A stretch of 64,000 bases of DNA. Source: Kordiimonadaceae bacterium. GTDB lineage: Bacteria > Pseudomonadota > Alphaproteobacteria > Sphingomonadales > Emcibacteraceae. Under the pieces are notes generated by a model, which worked only from the letters and a program-made list of their open reading frames with translations, did no database searches and was not told where the DNA came from. This document shows positions 18,298 to 27,393 of this stretch, piece after piece. The position numbers and the translations under genes were made by a program. Location: contig JACKKT010000001.1 of NCBI GenBank assembly GCA_024236295.1, forward strand, positions 248,001 to 312,000. The letters run 5' to 3'. How positions within the stretch are numbered: the first letter of the stretch is position 1; each line of letters begins with the position of its first letter.

Positions 18298-19816
18298 GAA
18301 AAAAATAGAAAAGCCAACCTATCGTGACCCTCATTTGCTGCCTTACAGCTTCGCAAAAGCAAACAGCATACTGATCGGCGAGGATGACAATGGTTATACA
18401 CTTTGTATGGGACCGAATGCAAACCGCAATATGATCCCGGAAGTGCTTCGGGTATTTGGCTCGATTGAGGAAATAAAAGAATTCTCTGCCGAAGAATATG
18501 GTGAAATTCTTTCAAGCATATATTCCACCCGCAATCTTCAGGATGATATTGACACTTCAACGGAAGAAAAACAGGATGAAGATCTGGACAGTATTCTGGA
18601 AGGGGTGGAAAGATCAGCTGACCTGCTTGGCGGTGATGATGATGCACCGGTCATAAGATTGCTTAATTCTCTCTTAAGTGAATCTGTCCGCTCCGGCGCG
18701 TCGGATATCCATCTGGAGCCTTTTGAGGATAGTGTAAAAATCAGAATTCGTATTGATGGTGTGCTCACGGAACTGGCGTCCCTGTCACCAAAACTGGCGC
18801 CTTATCTGGTTTCAAGGATCAAGGTGATGGCAAGACTTGATATTGCCGAAAAACGCACGCCGCAGGACGGACGGCTTTCGCTTACCCTAGGGGGGAAAGC
18901 CTATGACGTTCGCGTTTCAACACTGCCAATCCGATATGGCGAACGGGTGGTGATGCGGCTTCTTGACACTGATAGTGCAAAAATAAAGCTGTCCGATCTT
19001 GGCATCGATAACAAAACACTCAAAAGACTGCATGGAGCTTTATCCGAACCAAACGGTATTATTCTGGTCACCGGCCCGACCGGATCGGGGAAAACAACAA
19101 CGCTTTATGCGGCGCTAACATATCTTAATGACCAGTCACGAAATATCATGACTGTGGAAGACCCGGTTGAGTATGCGCTTCCAGGCATCAGTCAAACCCA
19201 GGTCAATTCAAAAGTGGGTATGACCTTTGCCAGTGGACTTCGTTCGATATTAAGGCAGGACCCTGATGTGGTCATGGTCGGGGAAATCCGCGATATGGAA
19301 ACGGCGGAAATGGCGGTTCAGGCGAGTTTGACCGGACATCTGGTGCTTTCAACGGTTCATACGAACAGTGCGGTTTCAGCGATAACTAGGCTGGTGGATA
19401 TGGGCATTGAACGTTATCTGCTGGCGTCATCAGTAAATGCCATTCTGGCCCAGCGCCTTGTCCGTAAGCTTTGCAATAACTGCAAAACGGAAATTGAGCC
19501 GACAGACGCCTTTCTCGCCCAAATGAATGTGGATATTGAAAATGCGAAAATGGCCTGTCGCCCTGTCGGGTGTGTTGATTGCAAGAATACCGGATACCGG
19601 GGCCGTACGGCCATTTATGAGCTTATTACCGTCAATGAAGATTTCCGGGTGCTTATACAGGAAGGGGCGAGCGAACAAAAAATGGCTGAGCTGGCCTTTA
19701 AACTTAATTCAACCATGGCTGATAATGGCCGTGAGCTAATCCTTTCCGGTATCACGACCATAGAAGAAGTGATGCGGGTTTCAAAATTACAGGATAGTAG
19801 TGATGCCAGCCTATAA
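18287..19816 (+). CDS. gspE: Type II secretion ATPase GspE
   Basis: A cytoplasmic hexameric ATPase that powers pseudopilus assembly. About 509 residues: N-terminal GspL-binding domain, N2 domain with SGASDIHLEP, Walker A GPTGSGKTT near residue 265, Asp box, Walker B (RQDPDVVMVGEIRD), His box (GHLVLSTVHTN) and a zinc-binding four-Cys module (CNNC and CVDC). The frame starts with GTG-ATG-ATC-ATG overlapping the end of gspD; I favour the ATG at 18287, but 18278 and 18281 are possible. Complete catalytic motifs suggest an active motor. Confidence 0.96.
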   Translation: MGNEKKIEKPTYRDPHLLPYSFAKANSILIGEDDNGYTLCMGPNANRNMIPEVLRVFGSIEEIKEFSAEEYGEILSSIYSTRNLQDDIDTSTEEKQDEDLDSILEGVERSADLLGGDDDAPVIRLLNSLLSESVRSGASDIHLEPFEDSVKIRIRIDGVLTELASLSPKLAPYLVSRIKVMARLDIAEKRTPQDGRLSLTLGGKAYDVRVSTLPIRYGERVVMRLLDTDSAKIKLSDLGIDNKTLKRLHGALSEPNGIILVTGPTGSGKTTTLYAALTYLNDQSRNIMTVEDPVEYALPGISQTQVNSKVGMTFASGLRSILRQDPDVVMVGEIRDMETAEMAVQASLTGHLVLSTVHTNSAVSAITRLVDMGIERYLLASSVNAILAQRLVRKLCNNCKTEIEPTDAFLAQMNVDIENAKMACRPVGCVDCKNTGYRGRTAIYELITVNEDFRVLIQEGASEQKMAELAFKLNSTMADNGRELILSGITTIEEVMRVSKLQDSSDASL

Positions 19817-21026
19817 TTATGAAGCTTTGGACAGCACCGGGCAGACCAGAAAAGGGGTAATTGCTGCTGATAGTCTTCGTGATGCAAGGCAAAAGCTTAG
19901 GGCCATTTCATTATTTCCGGTTGATATAAAACTGGGAAAGAATAAAAGCGGACATACCATTGGTATTTTATCCTTTTCTAGGCAAAAAGCCATCAGCTCA
20001 AAGGATCTGACCCTTCTGACCCGCCAGATGGCAACAATGTTCAGTGCCGGCACGCCGATTGAGGAGGCACTAGGGGCCCTTTCAAAACAAAGTGAAAAAC
20101 CATTGCTCAGAAATATTCTGACCAAAATCAGAGCACAGGTTTCGGAAGGATCAAAACTATCCGACGCCATGAAGTCAGAAAGTGCCAGTTTCCCGGCCCT
20201 TTACCGTGCAATGATTGCGGCGGGCGAGGCGTCGGGAAATTTGGGTCCGGTAATGGAACGAATTGCCGATTACAGTGAAAAAAGTCAGGACATAAAAAAT
20301 AAGGTCAGCACTGCGCTGATTTATCCAATTGTGCTGAGTGTGGTAGCAACGGCGGTTCTGGTAATTTTGATGACATTTGTGGTGCCAAAAGTGGTTTCGC
20401 AGTTCGAAAATATTGGTGCCGAACTGCCGGGGCTTACCCGCGCCGTGATGGCGATATCATCTTTTCTGGTAAATTACGGGCTTTTTCTGCTTATCGGCAT
20501 TATCGGAATTGTTTTCTTATTTATTTCATTGGGAAAAAGAAAATCAGTAAGGCTAAAAATTCATGGATTTTTGTTAAAAACACCCTTTATCGGGCGCCTT
20601 ATATTATCGGTTTCCAGCGCCCGTTTTGCCAGAACAATGGGAACATTGATTGACGGGGGCAGTCCGGTGCTGGAAAGCATCCGTGCGGCAAAAGAAACGG
20701 TCAGTAATGAAGTGATCAGGGATGCGATTGACACTGTTTATCTTAATGTTCGCGAGGGGCATTCGCTCTCTGTTGCCATGAAACGAACCGGGGTTTTTGC
20801 GCCGCTGCTCATTTATATGTGCTCAATGGGGGAAAAAAGCGGTCGGCTATCCTACATGCTGGTTAAAATTGCCGATTATCTGGAAGCGGAATTTGAAGGG
20901 ATCAGTCAAAAGGCACTCAGCCTGCTTGAGCCTATGATTGTGATTATCATGGGTCTGATGGTGGGGCTTATTGTGATGTCGATCATGCTTCCGATCATGC
21001 GGCTTAACAGCCTGATTTTAATGTAA
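19803..21026 (+). CDS. gspF: Type II secretion inner-membrane platform protein GspF
   Basis: A polytopic inner-membrane protein around which the pseudopilus is assembled. 407 residues, beginning MPAYNYEALDSTGQTRKG as in most GspF proteins. It has two homologous GspF domains (about 70-195 and 275-400), each with the T2SSF motif (LLTRQMATMFSAGTPIEEAL and FARTMGTLIDGGSPVLESI), and three TM helices. A GTG one codon upstream is rejected because the family starts at MPA. It overlaps the gspE stop by 14 bases, pointing to translational coupling. Confidence 0.95.
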   Translation: MPAYNYEALDSTGQTRKGVIAADSLRDARQKLRAISLFPVDIKLGKNKSGHTIGILSFSRQKAISSKDLTLLTRQMATMFSAGTPIEEALGALSKQSEKPLLRNILTKIRAQVSEGSKLSDAMKSESASFPALYRAMIAAGEASGNLGPVMERIADYSEKSQDIKNKVSTALIYPIVLSVVATAVLVILMTFVVPKVVSQFENIGAELPGLTRAVMAISSFLVNYGLFLLIGIIGIVFLFISLGKRKSVRLKIHGFLLKTPFIGRLILSVSSARFARTMGTLIDGGSPVLESIRAAKETVSNEVIRDAIDTVYLNVREGHSLSVAMKRTGVFAPLLIYMCSMGEKSGRLSYMLVKIADYLEAEFEGISQKALSLLEPMIVIIMGLMVGLIVMSIMLPIMRLNSLILM

Positions 21027-21036
21027 GGAATTTACT

Positions 21037-21498
21037 ATGCTGAAAAAAATATTGAAAAAACTGAAAGCATTATCGCAAATGACAAAAGCGGATGATGGTT
21101 TTTCGCTGATTGAGCTGATGGTGGTTGTGGTGATTATGGGGCTGCTGACGACAGTGGTGGTGATCAATGTTATGCCCAATCGGGACCGCGCCATGGTGGA
21201 AAAGGCAAAAGCCGATATCAGCACCATTGCCCAGGCCGTTGAAATGTATCGCATGGATCAGATGAAATATCCGAGTATGGAGCAGGGGATCGAAATTTTA
21301 TCGAAAGCACCGGAGGGCAGTAATTTTCGTAACCAGGGATATATCAAATCATTGCCGAAGGACCCATGGGGTCATGAATATCAATATCTGATCCCGGGAG
21401 AACATGGCACTTTTGACATATTCTCTTATGGGGCTGATGGCCGCCTGGGCGGCGAAGGCCTTGACCTTGATATCGGCAACTGGACAGAGGAAGGCTGA
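21037..21498 (+). CDS. gspG: Major pseudopilin GspG
   Basis: The main subunit of the type II secretion pseudopilus. 153 residues. The prepilin leader ends at ADDG, with cleavage before FSLIELMVVVVIMG (Phe +1, Glu +5), a long hydrophobic helix follows, then the GspG C-terminal domain with DPWGHEYQYLIPGEHGTFDIFSYGADG, whose Asp residues form the family's calcium site. The leader is longer (about 27 residues) than is usual. TAAGGA precedes the ATG. The last base is shared with the next start codon. Confidence 0.96.
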   Translation: MLKKILKKLKALSQMTKADDGFSLIELMVVVVIMGLLTTVVVINVMPNRDRAMVEKAKADISTIAQAVEMYRMDQMKYPSMEQGIEILSKAPEGSNFRNQGYIKSLPKDPWGHEYQYLIPGEHGTFDIFSYGADGRLGGEGLDLDIGNWTEEG

Positions 21499-21872
21499 TG
21501 TTGAAGGCGGCTTCTGCGCAAGATGGGTTTTCATTGCTGGAATTGCTGGTGGCAATTGCGATATTGTCGCTTGCTGTAATTCCGATGATGGCAACCCAGT
21601 CTACAGCCATTAGAAGCAGCAGTCATTTAAATGAAAAAGAAATTGCCCGCTTTGTTGCTGAGAATGCTTTAACTGAACTGAGCATTTCAGAAATTCCGCC
21701 GGAACCTGGAATGCGTCAGGGCACTGAAAATCAGGCAGGCTTTGATTATACCTGGCAGGCCGTTATTTCACGCATTCCGAACCAGCCCTTAATGACCATC
21801 ATGCTTTCCGTTAACCGGGAAGGGTCAACAGATACGCTTTATCGGCTTAACGGGTTTAGAAAAGTTAAATGA
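21498..21872 (+). CDS. gspI: Minor pseudopilin GspI
   Basis: A pseudopilus tip subunit. 124 residues with leader cleavage at QDG before FSLLELLVAIAILSLAV and Glu at +5. The C-terminal part keeps the GspI pattern: ARFVAENALTELSIS, then a Gly-Met pair and FDYTWQAVIS. The length and the AENALTEL stretch separate it from GspH, which is not found in this operon. It overlaps gspG by one base and gspJ by an ATGA overlap. Confidence 0.9.
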   Translation: MLKAASAQDGFSLLELLVAIAILSLAVIPMMATQSTAIRSSSHLNEKEIARFVAENALTELSISEIPPEPGMRQGTENQAGFDYTWQAVISRIPNQPLMTIMLSVNREGSTDTLYRLNGFRKVK

Positions 21873-22486
21873 GTATGAACCGGAATACCATAAAGCAGGA
21901 AGACGGCTTCAGCCTTATTGAAACGCTGGTGGCGGTTTTTATTCTATCGGTCGTTTCATTGATTACGCTGAATATCATGAGCAATTTTGCCGACGCAAAC
22001 CAGACCATGATGACCAGACTTGGCGATCTGAAGCAGATTGAAAAAGCGCGTCTGCAAATTCGTGATGACCTGAACCATGCCAGCCCGCGACCAGCAACGG
22101 AACCCAATGAAACAGATGAAAAGATAATAAAACTGTTCACTTTTACCCGTGGCAGCAGTGAGTTTGCCGCCGTTGATCAGACCATGTCCCCCGCAGAAAC
22201 GATTCACTATCTGGTCCGGGATAAAAAGCTGATCAGACGGTCATACGAGCGGCCCTATATCACTGAAAACACCCCTTTTCGGGATTATATACTGCTGGAT
22301 CATGTCGATAAGGTCTCACTTAAATATTATGACGGGTTTCTGTGGCAGGATAACTGGATCATGGCAGCAGGCCCTAATAAAGCACGCTATCCAAAAGCCA
22401 TTGAAATGATCTGGCAAATAAACAATCCTGAAAACGGTCAACAGACTTCCTACCGTAATGTATTTCAGATGGGGGTAGGGCAATGA
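21869..22486 (+). CDS. gspJ: Minor pseudopilin GspJ
   Basis: A pseudopilus tip subunit that contacts GspI and GspK. 205 residues: leader cleavage at QEDG before FSLIETLVAVFILSVV, hydrophobic helix, then a globular domain with the GspJ traits (ARLQIRDDLNHASPRP; IHYLVRDKKLIRRSY; VSLKYYDGFLWQDNW). Length is normal for the family. It overlaps both neighbours by ATGA junctions, which fits translational coupling within the operon. Confidence 0.92.
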   Translation: MSMNRNTIKQEDGFSLIETLVAVFILSVVSLITLNIMSNFADANQTMMTRLGDLKQIEKARLQIRDDLNHASPRPATEPNETDEKIIKLFTFTRGSSEFAAVDQTMSPAETIHYLVRDKKLIRRSYERPYITENTPFRDYILLDHVDKVSLKYYDGFLWQDNWIMAAGPNKARYPKAIEMIWQINNPENGQQTSYRNVFQMGVGQ

Positions 22487-23463
22487 GTTTCATAAAAAAT
22501 GAGGATGGCGCTGCCCTGATATCGGTTTTACTGCTTGTTTCTGTAATGAGCGCAGCAATGATCGCAACATTTGATGAACTTGGATTATTCACAAAAAATA
22601 TCGTCAGCCGTACTGAATATTATCAGGCGGATCAGTTTGCCCATGCGGCCGAAATTGTTGGTGCCAATCAGGCAGTGAAACTCGCGAAAAATCAAATGCT
22701 GGCTGCCGTAATGGGCATTGATGATGATCGCCAGAAGGTCACATTCCCCATTGACGGCGGGACGGTTAAGGGCGAGCTCGCGGAATATTCAAACTGCTTT
22801 AACTTAAATTCACTGGTTACGGCCAACAATGCAGAGGGATTTGAAATCAACCAGATCGGCTATGAACAGTACATCCAGCTTTTAAGGGAAATTGGTATCG
22901 GTGAAAGACAGGCACAGTCATTGGCAGCTGCCCTTGTGGACTGGCAGGATACCGATGATCGGCCAATGCAATCCGGCGCTGAATCTTTCAGTTATTCGCA
23001 AGCCGTGGTTCCCTACCGCGCCGCCAATTATCCGATCAGAGAACTTAATGAACTACGGCTTGTGCGTGGCTATACACCTGAGCTTATTGAGGTCCTATCA
23101 AAATTTACCTGTGTTGACCCGCTTTCGCTGCAAACGGTCGTTAACTTAAATTCCATTCGTCCTGATCAGGCAATTTTTATCCGGGCACTTTTGGGGCCGG
23201 AATATCCGCTGGAAGCAATAAGGTCCGTCATCGAAGAAAGGCCGGCTGCCGGATATGATAATGTTGCGAGATTCTGGAACAATCCGCTCTTAAAAAATAA
23301 GGAAATTGATAACAGAATCAGAAAGCAGTTTCAGGTGAGCGCTAAACGCTATAGATTGTCAATTGAAGTAGAATATTTTGATGCCAGAATAAGCCGGCAG
23401 AGTGTCATACTGATTAAGGATGATGGCACATATGAGCTGATTAGCCGGACGGCAGGGACTTAA
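22483..23463 (+). CDS. gspK: Minor pseudopilin GspK
   Basis: The large pseudopilin that caps the pseudopilus. 326 residues: leader ending NEDG before AALISVLLLVSVMSA (Ala +1 and no Glu at +5, as expected for GspK), then a long alpha domain with helix-hairpin-helix-like signatures (LAAALVDWQDTDD, NYPIRELNELRLVRG, CVDPLSLQTVVNLNSI). Size and the missing Glu +5 are diagnostic. It overlaps gspJ by four bases and ends three bases before gspL. Confidence 0.93.
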   Translation: MSFIKNEDGAALISVLLLVSVMSAAMIATFDELGLFTKNIVSRTEYYQADQFAHAAEIVGANQAVKLAKNQMLAAVMGIDDDRQKVTFPIDGGTVKGELAEYSNCFNLNSLVTANNAEGFEINQIGYEQYIQLLREIGIGERQAQSLAAALVDWQDTDDRPMQSGAESFSYSQAVVPYRAANYPIRELNELRLVRGYTPELIEVLSKFTCVDPLSLQTVVNLNSIRPDQAIFIRALLGPEYPLEAIRSVIEERPAAGYDNVARFWNNPLLKNKEIDNRIRKQFQVSAKRYRLSIEVEYFDARISRQSVILIKDDGTYELISRTAGT

Positions 23464-23466
23464 ACG

Positions 23467-24471
23467 ATGATTGAGCAGATCAAAATTATTGAAAGCGCGA
23501 ATGACGCTGACGCCGTTGCCATCCTTCCCGGTGAGACGGTCAGTTTTTTCGTTGTGTCGCTTCCTGATCTGCCATCGGCAAAGCTTAATAAAATTTTACC
23601 CGGGGTTATGGCTGATTATCTGGCCGGAAATGTGGATGAAGTTCATATTTCAATTATAAAAAAACAGGAAAACGGTCAATATCTGATTGGTGTCTGCGAT
23701 CATAAAATCATGATAGCGGCAAAGGAAATGGCCACGAAAAAAGGGAAAATCATAAAAGCCGCCTGGCCGGATTATGCATTGATAAAAGCTCCTACAAGTG
23801 GAATTGCTATTTATAATGACGGCGAGCGCATATTGGCGCGCCGCAGCGATGAAACCGGATTTTGCGTTAATGTGAATGTGCTTGACCATGTTGTAAAGGG
23901 CCATCAAACCCATGAGGCCACACCGTCGGAAGACATGCCGGATGGGGTTGGTTTGGCCAGCGGTAAATACAGCCCTCGGGCTCCGATTATGGCTTATTTC
24001 CAGCCTGCTTATCGGTTGGGGCTTATATCCCTTGCCGTGCTGATAGTCTGGATCATCAGTATGTCATTGATGATTGCGGATAATGAAAAACAAAGACAGA
24101 GTTATGTCGATGCCTCCACTCAAATATTCAAAAAAACTTATCCGGACGTAAAGCGCATCGTCAATGTCGAAGCGCAGATGAGAAATCTGGCGTCAAATGA
24201 ATACGATGGTTCGGGACAGGCTTTTTTATCCCTTTCAGACACCATATTCAAAGCGGTCAGCCAGTCTGGTAGCGTCAGGCTTGATAGTCTCAGCTATGAT
24301 AAAAATAGCGGTAAGCCGGTTATGAATATTACCATAATAACTGAAAATTATATTGAGGTAACGTCATTTGAAAGTATGCTTGAGAATGCCGGTCTCAATG
24401 TTACACAAGGGGACAGCAGCCAGGACGGCACCATGATTTTCAGCAGTTTCATGATTACAGGGGGTGTCTGA
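23467..24471 (+). CDS. gspL: Type II secretion protein GspL
   Basis: A bitopic inner-membrane protein that anchors the GspE ATPase. 334 residues: actin-like cytoplasmic domain (about 1-175, DADAVAILPGETVSFFVVSLPDLP), one TM helix (about 182-203), and a periplasmic ferredoxin-like domain (about 240-334). Sequence conservation of this family is low; the call rests on domain order and position between gspK and gspM. The TGA stop overlaps the gspM ATG by one base. Confidence 0.9.
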   Translation: MIEQIKIIESANDADAVAILPGETVSFFVVSLPDLPSAKLNKILPGVMADYLAGNVDEVHISIIKKQENGQYLIGVCDHKIMIAAKEMATKKGKIIKAAWPDYALIKAPTSGIAIYNDGERILARRSDETGFCVNVNVLDHVVKGHQTHEATPSEDMPDGVGLASGKYSPRAPIMAYFQPAYRLGLISLAVLIVWIISMSLMIADNEKQRQSYVDASTQIFKKTYPDVKRIVNVEAQMRNLASNEYDGSGQAFLSLSDTIFKAVSQSGSVRLDSLSYDKNSGKPVMNITIITENYIEVTSFESMLENAGLNVTQGDSSQDGTMIFSSFMITGGV

Positions 24472-24953
24472 TGAAAGCATTCTGGTCAGAGTTGACAGAA
24501 AGGGAAAGGCTGCTGATCTCATTTTGCGGGTTTGTGGTTGCGATCTTTTTTATCTATCTGCTTATGATCAGACCGCTGTTTGAAAAAGAGCAAGCCTCCC
24601 GACGGGCAATGGAGGCGGAAAAAGACGCCTACTCGAGAATTTTGGACCTTGCCTCAAAGGCGGAAGCTTCCCGCGGTATCGAGAGACCGGTTCAAAAAAT
24701 GGAAGCAGTTGACTTAAGGGAAGCGGCAACGATCGCTTCAAAAGAAACAGGTATTGCCATTTCCCGGATACAGCCAGGCCTTGATGGTGATGTATCCTTC
24801 TGGGTTGACGCGGCAAAAACAGATCAGATATTTAACTGGCTTCTTTTAATGAACAGCCGCTATGGCCGTCAGGTTAAAAAGGTATCCTTGCAGAAAAATT
24901 CGGGGTCAGAAAGTCTGCGCGGGCAGTTTGAATTTGTCGGGGAAATAAAATGA
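24471..24953 (+). CDS. gspM: Type II secretion protein GspM
   Basis: A small bitopic inner-membrane partner of GspL. 160 residues: short cytoplasmic N-terminus with the family-like LTERERLLI, TM helix (about 18-36), a coiled-coil segment rich in Glu/Ala/Arg (about 40-70), and a periplasmic ferredoxin-like domain ending around residue 155. Weakly conserved family; position and topology make the case. It overlaps gspN by four bases. Confidence 0.88.
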   Translation: MKAFWSELTERERLLISFCGFVVAIFFIYLLMIRPLFEKEQASRRAMEAEKDAYSRILDLASKAEASRGIERPVQKMEAVDLREAATIASKETGIAISRIQPGLDGDVSFWVDAAKTDQIFNWLLLMNSRYGRQVKKVSLQKNSGSESLRGQFEFVGEIK

Positions 24954-25717
24954 CAAGTTTAGCTTTGTCCAACAATCTTGGATTTCCGAAAAAATATCTG
25001 ATTATTATATTTGCTGCTGTATTTATCCTGCAGAGCATAATCAATCTTCCGGCAGGCATTATCGGCGGATGGTTAAGGAATACCGGCTTAAATTATCGCT
25101 CGATAGAGGGAACCCTCTGGAAGGCGGAAATTTATGATTCTGTTTTTGACGGTTACCCAATTCATAAAATGGTGTTTGAGCCCAAAATCGGTAAATTATT
25201 GCTGTTTCAGCTTGCGGCGGATTTCATGGCAGAAAACGATCAGGGACAGATTACCGGAACCATAACAAGTGCTGGTCAGGGTGATTTTATTCTTAACGAT
25301 ATTCATGCTTCTGCGAATGTCATTGTTTCCAAAAATTCCTATAGTTTTCCGGCAGATTTTATTATGAGTTCTGACCAGCTTGAAATAGATGAAAATGGAC
25401 TATGCCGGGGCGGAAATTTTATGATTAAATCAAATCTGGCGGACCTGCTTTTTTCCGGTCTTGGGCTTGAATTACCACCTCTAAGTGGGCAGGGTCATTG
25501 TGATGACGGCATCATAAATATGACACTTCAGACAAGCGGGCAGGGGTTTGAAATTTCACTAATCAGTGAACTTAATGATCAGACATCAAAAGCCTTGATA
25601 AATATAAAGTTGCCAAAAAATCTTAACGATCGGCCGCGTGTTACCAATGAACTATCGGCGAGGGCATTTGCCCGGACAAACGGGATCTGGCAAACGGTAA
25701 TGGAGATAACCAGATGA
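24950..25717 (+). CDS. gspN: Type II secretion protein GspN
   Basis: A bitopic protein with a large periplasmic domain, present in a subset of type II systems. 255 residues: TM helix about 15-37, then the family's typical entry into the periplasm (INLPAGIIGGWLRNTGLNYRSIEGTLWKAE), followed by beta-rich sequence like intermembrane lipid-transfer/AsmA-type folds. It is non-essential in some model systems. It sits after gspM with a four-base overlap, and its stop overlaps the next lipoprotein gene. Confidence 0.88.
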   Translation: MTSLALSNNLGFPKKYLIIIFAAVFILQSIINLPAGIIGGWLRNTGLNYRSIEGTLWKAEIYDSVFDGYPIHKMVFEPKIGKLLLFQLAADFMAENDQGQITGTITSAGQGDFILNDIHASANVIVSKNSYSFPADFIMSSDQLEIDENGLCRGGNFMIKSNLADLLFSGLGLELPPLSGQGHCDDGIINMTLQTSGQGFEISLISELNDQTSKALINIKLPKNLNDRPRVTNELSARAFARTNGIWQTVMEITR

Positions 25718-26256
25718 TAAAATTAACAAAAAAAACCGCATGGCTGCTTTTATCCCTTATCGTTCTGACCTTGACCGGATGCAGTGCTAAAGTAGGACTT
25801 GGGCATCCGCCGGGAATGCGTGGTGCGGGGCCGGGGCCCGGTCCGGCCACCCCGGCTCGGGCGTCATCATCCGTTAGGGCAACTGTGTTACTTACCCTGC
25901 CACCACAGGAAATGAATAAAGGGGAATGTACAATATTTCTTTGGGCGAAGCAGGATAACAGGCCGCTGGTCTTTACCCAGAATATTGCCACTGATCAGGC
26001 CAAAGTCCTGGTCAGCGGGCAGGCACTGATCATGAAGCGGGATCAGGCCAGTGAAACCGTGCTCCCCGGTTTTTATGCGCGGCAGCATTATGTGGGGAAT
26101 AATGTTATTCTTGATATCAGGCTTGTCCCTGATGAGGGCCGAAATCTTTATGAGGGAATAAAAATTCCCAATGGTATAATGACCGTGAAAAATGCTGATA
26201 AAAGCGAAACGATCATTTCCGTATCGGGACTGCTTGGCTGTAATCTGGAAAACTAG
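25714..26256 (+). CDS. Lipoprotein at the end of the gsp operon, pilotin candidate
   Basis: 180 residues. Signal peptide with a clean lipobox LTGC (Cys near residue 23), then a Gly/Pro-rich linker (GHPPGMRGAGPGPGPATPARA), then a mostly beta domain with one Cys near the start (GECTIFLWAK) and one at the end (LLGCNLEN) that could pair. The start overlaps gspN, so it is co-translated with the secretion system. Some type II systems have a small lipoprotein that escorts GspD to the outer membrane, but this one resembles neither GspS nor AspS as far as I can see. The pilotin role is inference; the lipoprotein nature is visible. Confidence 0.75.
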   Translation: MIKLTKKTAWLLLSLIVLTLTGCSAKVGLGHPPGMRGAGPGPGPATPARASSSVRATVLLTLPPQEMNKGECTIFLWAKQDNRPLVFTQNIATDQAKVLVSGQALIMKRDQASETVLPGFYARQHYVGNNVILDIRLVPDEGRNLYEGIKIPNGIMTVKNADKSETIISVSGLLGCNLEN

Positions 26257-26380
26257 TTCGGAAATTTTCCACTTAAGCTTGCTGAAGATTCATAAATATT
26301 ATATGACTTTATGCTAAGAGGGCATGATGTTGCGAAATTCCGTCAACAGGTAAAAGACCCGCAAGAAAGACAAAATATTA

Positions 26381-27373
26381 ATGAAGTTAGCATCTTTAAA
26401 ATGCGGTCGCGACGGCGCGCTTGTTGTTGTATCTAAGGATCTGAAGCGATATACCCCTGCAACGGATGTTGCCTGTACCATGCAGACGGCCCTGGATGAG
26501 TGGGAACAGTCAGCACCGAAATTACAGAAAATTTATGAAGATCTGGAAAATGGTTCAATTGAGGGTGAACCGTTTGATCCGGCAAAATGCGATGCACCAT
26601 TACCAAGATCATATCACTGGGCTGATGGCAGTGCCTATGTCACCCATGTGGAACTGGTCAGAAAAACCCGCGGGGCCGAGCTACCGGAAAGTTTCTGGAC
26701 TGATCCGCTGATGTATATGGGGGCATCTGATGCATTTTTGGGTCCCTGTGATGATCTGCCCTTTGAAGATGAAGAATGGGGCATAGATTTTGAAGCGGAA
26801 ATCGCCGTAATAACTGATGATGTGCCGGCTGGTACCAGTGTCAAAGGGGCGGCTAAACATATAAAACTTATTTCCTTTTTAAATGATGTGACCTTACGCA
26901 ATCTTGTACCAAAGGAAATTGTCAAACAGTTTGGCTTTTACCAGACAAAGCCATGGACGTCTTTCCCGCCGGTTTTTGTAACGCCGGATGAACTTGGAAC
27001 GGCGTGGAACGGCGGAAAATTATCGCTACCGATTGTCAGCACATTAAACGGCAAGGAAATTGGTGCACCGGAAGCGGGCATTGATATGACATTTGATTTT
27101 TGTACGCTTGTCTCACACGCGGCAAAATCACGCTCACTCATGGCGGGGACGGTGATCGGGTCAGGTACCGTGGCGAATGAAGGCTCGCCACTGGGCTCAA
27201 GCTGCCTTGCAGAGGTCCGCGCACTTGAAATATTAAGGCAAGGTAAGGCGACAACCCCTTTCATGCAGTTTGGCGACCGCATTGAAATTGAAATATTTGA
27301 CCGGGGCGGAAAATCAATTTTCGGCAAAATTGATCAGAAGGTCGTGAAATATACACCGCCGGCAGATGAGTGA
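26381..27373 (+). CDS. Fumarylacetoacetate hydrolase family enzyme
   Basis: 330 residues. The C-terminal FAH fold carries its metal ligands in the expected order: the Glu pair in DFEAEIAVI (about residues 145-149) and the Asp of FLNDVTLRN, followed by the family motif GTVIGSGTVANEG. An N-terminal domain of about 75 residues is present, so the arrangement is that of the longer FAH members acting on aromatic-ring or sugar-acid breakdown products (C-C hydrolase or dehydratase). It is 20 bp upstream of a TAXI-TRAP transporter, suggesting that the imported acid or its product is the substrate. The exact reaction is not readable. Confidence 0.88.
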   Translation: MKLASLKCGRDGALVVVSKDLKRYTPATDVACTMQTALDEWEQSAPKLQKIYEDLENGSIEGEPFDPAKCDAPLPRSYHWADGSAYVTHVELVRKTRGAELPESFWTDPLMYMGASDAFLGPCDDLPFEDEEWGIDFEAEIAVITDDVPAGTSVKGAAKHIKLISFLNDVTLRNLVPKEIVKQFGFYQTKPWTSFPPVFVTPDELGTAWNGGKLSLPIVSTLNGKEIGAPEAGIDMTFDFCTLVSHAAKSRSLMAGTVIGSGTVANEGSPLGSSCLAEVRALEILRQGKATTPFMQFGDRIEIEIFDRGGKSIFGKIDQKVVKYTPPADE

Positions 27374-27393
27374 GATATTGGAGCGAAGGGTAA

